Virus record (IMG/VR): IMGVR_UViG_3300044568_000450 | Span: 1-22,828 of that record | Strand: one strand, 5' to 3' | Source of the DNA: a virus | DNA: 22,828 bases | In this document: piece after piece, positions 20,247 through 22,828 of the stretch | Layout of the letters: each line of letters begins with the position of its first letter | How positions within the stretch are numbered: the first letter of the stretch is position 1 | Notes under the pieces: model-generated | Seen by the model: only the letters and a program-made list of their open reading frames with translations | The model's database searches: none | Told to the model about the DNA's origin: nothing | Program-made: the position numbers and the translations under genes

Positions 20247-21202
20247 ATTTTTCCGCAATTAAAAGTACAAAAATCTGGCTTGTTAATTTCTATATTATTA
20301 TAATATTGATCTAGTGTAGATTTAGTAGCTAGCATCTGAGATATTGTAGTTTTACTTATATCGTATGTTTCTCTATTCTTATAAAATTCATTTTTATAAT
20401 AAAATCTATAATCTCCGGCCCAGCAACATGGCATGTAAATACCGTCAGCTGAGATGAAGTGCATATTATTAGTACTCTTACATACTGGATTAATTTTATC
20501 TGGTATTTTATGCTGTTTCCACAAAATAATAGTAGAATCTCTACCCCCTACATGACTGCTATTATATAACAATCCGTCTTTGGCATTTTCTATTTTAGCA
20601 TACTTTATGGGCTTAAGCCAATCATTATCTTCCCATCGGTCACTATTATTTAGAACAAAATCATCCATTCCTAACTTTTGACTAATAATTCTAGCTTCAT
20701 CAACGGTATCTTCATTGTAGCTGAATACAATATATTTCCAGACAACCTGTGCCCGACTACTAACCATAACTTCTATGCCTGTTTGGATACTAGTCCAGTC
20801 GGCATTGATTCGATATGTAGTAAAATTGCCAGGAGTTCCGTCGATTGAAAAATTAACAATGTCATTTTGGTCTAATAGTTTAGCCAGTTCTTGCCACCAT
20901 ACTTTTGATTTATAACTACCATTTGTATGTATGGATATTTTACACTTTTTATTTTTAAAGTACGCAATAAGCTCAAACAAATTTGGATAATATATAGGAT
21001 CTCCATAGTTGCCATTTAATCCTATCGACATTCCAGTTAGGTCAATATCTAAAAACTGTTTTAGATGATCTAGGTTAAGATTTTGATTGTCCCAATTTTT
21101 AGGCTTAAACTGTTCAACAAAATTTGTACGTGGACATCTCGGACATTTAAGAGTACACATATTTGTGGGTTCGATATGAAACCCTTTTATTTTATTAAGC
21201 AT
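20243..21202 (-). CDS. Radical SAM protein with C-terminal SPASM-like cysteines, between primase and helicase
   Basis: A 319-residue radical SAM enzyme with C16-x3-C20-x2-C23 (CTLKCPRC). The usual GGEP is replaced by NGNYGDP (63-69), still a glycine-containing loop after strand 2; IHTNGS and FSIDGT follow as in the barrel. The C-terminal part carries C241 (PVCKST), C259-C260 (MPCCWAGDY), C312 and C316 (CTFNC), a SPASM-like auxiliary cluster set. It overlaps the primase stop by 8 bases and the helicase start by 4 (ATGA), so it is translated as part of the replication operon. It is more AT-rich than both neighbours, suggesting an insertion. Substrate unknown. Confidence 0.88.
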   Translation of the reverse strand: MLNKIKGFHIEPTNMCTLKCPRCPRTNFVEQFKPKNWDNQNLNLDHLKQFLDIDLTGMSIGLNGNYGDPIYYPNLFELIAYFKNKKCKISIHTNGSYKSKVWWQELAKLLDQNDIVNFSIDGTPGNFTTYRINADWTSIQTGIEVMVSSRAQVVWKYIVFSYNEDTVDEARIISQKLGMDDFVLNNSDRWEDNDWLKPIKYAKIENAKDGLLYNSSHVGGRDSTIILWKQHKIPDKINPVCKSTNNMHFISADGIYMPCCWAGDYRFYYKNEFYKNRETYDISKTTISQMLATKSTLDQYYNNIEINKPDFCTFNCGKI

Positions 21203-22220
21203 GTAGGCGTTTTCTCATCAATTCAATTTTCAATCTACTCGTTTCTTTACTATCTAAGATGCTCTTAAGCACGAATAGTTTACCATATTTAACCACAGCT
21301 TCGTTAATATCTTTACAGGTTTCTTGCCATACAGGAAAGCTAGCTGACCAACCATACTCCATTGCATTTTGCAATAGTCGAGCACCTGCTTTATCTCTAT
21401 CTGCTACTACGATAACTTCTTTACCCAAACTTTCAATAATTTCAGCTTGCGTTTCACTACACTCATTGCTCATGATAGCAACACCATCTACTGACATCGC
21501 ATCAAATGGTCCTTCACATACGATAACAAACTTACTATCACGCAGTTGATTGTTAGTATTAAACACAAAGTTAGGCTCATAGTGACTGTAATACTTGGGT
21601 TTAACTCCGTCTACAAATGCACGACTAGTGTAGCCAATAATGTTACCTTCCCAAATCATAGGAATGATCACACGTTGATGCAGACTATGTTCAGTACTGT
21701 CAGTCCAAAGAAAATCATACTTACTAGTGTCAATTTTACGTTCTTTAACATAGTCAACTGCTGAGTTTAGTAATGGTGGTATATTTTGTAAATCAGCCAA
21801 GATATAGTGTGTAAGTAGTGCTTGGAAACTAATTGCACCTTCGGGTAGGTTGCGATGTTTAAACTCAATCTTTTCTTCTTCAGCTTTGACAGCTTCCGGT
21901 GCTACTAGTTCACGAATACGGATAGCTTCGATTACCAGACGTTTGATATCGTTTTCATCCGCGCCTAGCCAGCGTAACAGTTTACGAAATTTAAATGTTA
22001 AATGACGACCTGGTTGGAAACTGGCTTTGAAGTTACAATTAAAACAATGATAGCTAACACTGCCATCTTGGTTAGCTGTTAGGCCTGCACGACCACGAGT
22101 ATCTGCCGACTCACCATTATGTGGGCAACATACACCGTTAAAGCTAGTCCATCCACTAGGAGTCGTCTTGCGCTTTGCAGGTAAGATACTTTTAATGAAA
22201 TCAGAGATGATATTCAGCAT
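21195..22220 (-). CDS. gp61: DNA primase (T4 gp61-like, zinc-binding and Toprim)
   Basis: A 341-residue DnaG-type primase that makes RNA primers for lagging-strand synthesis. Zinc-binding module: C32-x-H34 (CCPHNGES) with C59-x2-C62 (YHCFNCNF). RNA polymerase core with Toprim Glu E236 (VIVCEGPFDAM) and D274-R-D276 (VVADRDKAG). Length is close to T4 gp61. The ATG has no Shine-Dalgarno and lies about 7 bases after an extended -10 box, so the mRNA from that promoter would be leaderless. It begins the primase > radical SAM > helicase operon. Confidence 0.93.
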   Translation of the reverse strand: MLNIISDFIKSILPAKRKTTPSGWTSFNGVCCPHNGESADTRGRAGLTANQDGSVSYHCFNCNFKASFQPGRHLTFKFRKLLRWLGADENDIKRLVIEAIRIRELVAPEAVKAEEEKIEFKHRNLPEGAISFQALLTHYILADLQNIPPLLNSAVDYVKERKIDTSKYDFLWTDSTEHSLHQRVIIPMIWEGNIIGYTSRAFVDGVKPKYYSHYEPNFVFNTNNQLRDSKFVIVCEGPFDAMSVDGVAIMSNECSETQAEIIESLGKEVIVVADRDKAGARLLQNAMEYGWSASFPVWQETCKDINEAVVKYGKLFVLKSILDSKETSRLKIELMRKRLHA

Positions 22221-22226
22221 ACTAGT

Positions 22227-22255
22227 ATTTTAGCATACTAACTAAGAAAATGCAA
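22227..22255 (-). promoter_or_regulatory. Sigma70-type extended -10 promoter for the primase operon
   Basis: On the minus strand, -35 TTGCAT (22250-22255), a 17-base spacer, and TGC followed by -10 TAAAAT (22227-22232): an extended -10 arrangement. Transcription should begin at or beside the primase ATG (22220). Host-type signals fit an early replication operon. Confidence 0.58.
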
Positions 22256-22264
22256 GAGTTTTGA

Positions 22265-22606
22265 TTAGAATGAGGTTGTTACAGAACTACGAACCCAAGT
22301 ATTAGCTGCTGTGCAAACGTACATATAGCTGCCACTAACAATTACCTGTCCTTTGATACCTGCTGCTGAACTACTAGCTGGTGCAGATTGAGTTACTAAG
22401 TTTAAACCAGTGAATCCGAGAATATCTGTAACAGTTAATGTAACATTACCAGTACGACCGGCTACACTGGTTACACTATTTGATAGTGCATTTACGTTGT
22501 TTGTAACAATTTGGAAGTTATTATTAATTGTGCTAAAAGCACTGCGTAACGGATCACCATTACCTGAACTAGGGCCTGTACCAATGTTAACGTTAGATAA
22601 AATCAT
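22265..22606 (-). CDS. Tail fibre-like structural protein
   Basis: A 113-residue protein: an N-terminal segment NVNIGTGPSSGNGDPLRSAFSTINNNFQIVTNNVNALSNSV with helical heptads, then SVAGRTGNVTLTVTDILGF, a motif I recognise from repeats in phage tail fibres, and a beta-rich end SGSYMYVCTAANTWVRSSV. It probably forms a small trimeric fibre or fibre-adaptor element. A late box (22627-22633) lies 20 bases before the ATG. Its neighbour upstream ends in a LamG-like domain, so this corner is a tail-protein cluster. Confidence 0.74.
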   Translation of the reverse strand: MILSNVNIGTGPSSGNGDPLRSAFSTINNNFQIVTNNVNALSNSVTSVAGRTGNVTLTVTDILGFTGLNLVTQSAPASSSAAGIKGQVIVSGSYMYVCTAANTWVRSSVTTSF

Positions 22607-22626
22607 ATTTGTTCTCTGTTATTGTG

Positions 22627-22633
22627 TATTTAT
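22627..22633 (-). promoter_or_regulatory. T4-type late promoter box
   Basis: ATAAATA (in CTAATAAATACAC) on the minus strand, 20 bases before the ATG of the fibre-like gene at 22606. Confidence 0.55.
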
Positions 22634-22646
22634 TAGTTTTACTGTA

Positions 22647-22828
22647 TTATATGCTAAACCTTCCACGTAAGGCGTTAAAGTTTTGCGTGATCTCACCAGC
22701 CGACAAGGCACGATCGTAGATCATTGCTGTGGCTATGTTTCCAGTGAAAAATCTACCACCAAGATCATCTTGACCAATTTTTATATCGTCTAGGGTAGTG
22801 CTGGTATGAGACACAGTATTAGTGGCAG
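22647..22828 (-). CDS. C-terminus of a LamG/concanavalin-like phage structural protein, cut by the window
   Basis: The minus strand is open from the right edge to a TAA at 22647-22649; the start lies outside the window. The 59 visible residues include TLDDIKIGQDDLGG, then RFFTGNIATAMIYDRALS and AGEITQNFNALRGRF. The strand G-x-I-A-x-x-x-I-Y-x-R-A-L-S-x-x-E-I-x-x-N-F is the hallmark end of LamG-like jelly-roll domains, common at the tips of phage tail or capsid-fibre proteins where they bind sugars. No start codon is available here, so only the domain end can be described. Confidence 0.82.
   Translation of the reverse strand, partial: ATNTVSHTSTTLDDIKIGQDDLGGRFFTGNIATAMIYDRALSAGEITQNFNALRGRFSI

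Noticed and set aside
20247-20258. TTG at 20258 as the helicase start
   Set aside because: The ATG at 20246 overlaps the upstream stop as ATGA and has a better-placed Shine-Dalgarno.
1-22828. tRNA genes, CRISPR arrays, integrases or insertion sequences
   Set aside because: None seen on reading: no CCA-ended cloverleaf, regular spaced repeat, recombinase protein or terminal inverted repeats.

Overview
The window looks like part of the genome of a T4-like myovirus from an aquatic habitat, or a metagenomic contig of one. The evidence is densely packed, frequently overlapping genes, a T4-type replisome pair (gp41-like helicase and gp61-like primase), a class Ia ribonucleotide reductase operon with glutaredoxin, several tail or fibre proteins, and repeated T4 late-promoter-like boxes (ATAAATA) before structural genes. 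The phage IscU, IscA and ErpA are very close to the proteobacterial (E. coli-type) forms, so I infer a beta- or gammaproteobacterial host. No tRNA, rRNA, CRISPR, integrase or insertion sequence was seen.

Layout. Positions 1-1519 (+ strand): the end of a calcineurin-like metallophosphoesterase and three tiny overlapping genes that share a C-terminal motif. Positions 1516-9756 (- strand): a small acidic protein, a HExxH putative peptidase, a 757-aa Ala/Gly/Ser-rich putative structural protein, a small possibly Sm-like protein, glutaredoxin, nrdB, nrdA, a conserved hypothetical gene and a tail-fibre-type protein. Positions 9784-12474 (-): a RecB-like PD-(D/E)XK nuclease and an iron-sulfur block, radical SAM > iscU > iscA > erpA in order of transcription. 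Positions 12488-17794 (-): small phage-core proteins, a membrane protein with an unusual structured leader, a stand-alone late unit with its own promoter, 5' hairpin and terminator, and a 410-aa protein with nucleotidyltransferase/ligase-like motifs. Positions 17878-18849 (+): an isolated AT-rich radical SAM gene. Positions 18858-22220 (-): helicase, a third radical SAM gene and primase, all overlapping. Positions 22265-22828 (-): a fibre-like protein and the C-terminus of a LamG-like protein cut by the window edge.

How the genes work together. Primase and helicase support replication. NrdA, NrdB and glutaredoxin supply deoxynucleotides. The most striking part is a phage-borne iron-sulfur assembly set (scaffold plus two A-type carriers) directly downstream of a radical SAM gene, in a window with two further radical SAM genes. 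All three radical SAM proteins carry extra cysteine clusters of SPASM/twitch type, so they should need several Fe-S clusters each. No cysteine desulfurase, HscA/HscB or ferredoxin gene is present here, so host IscS and chaperones would have to be used. The substrates of the radical SAM enzymes cannot be deduced from the sequence.
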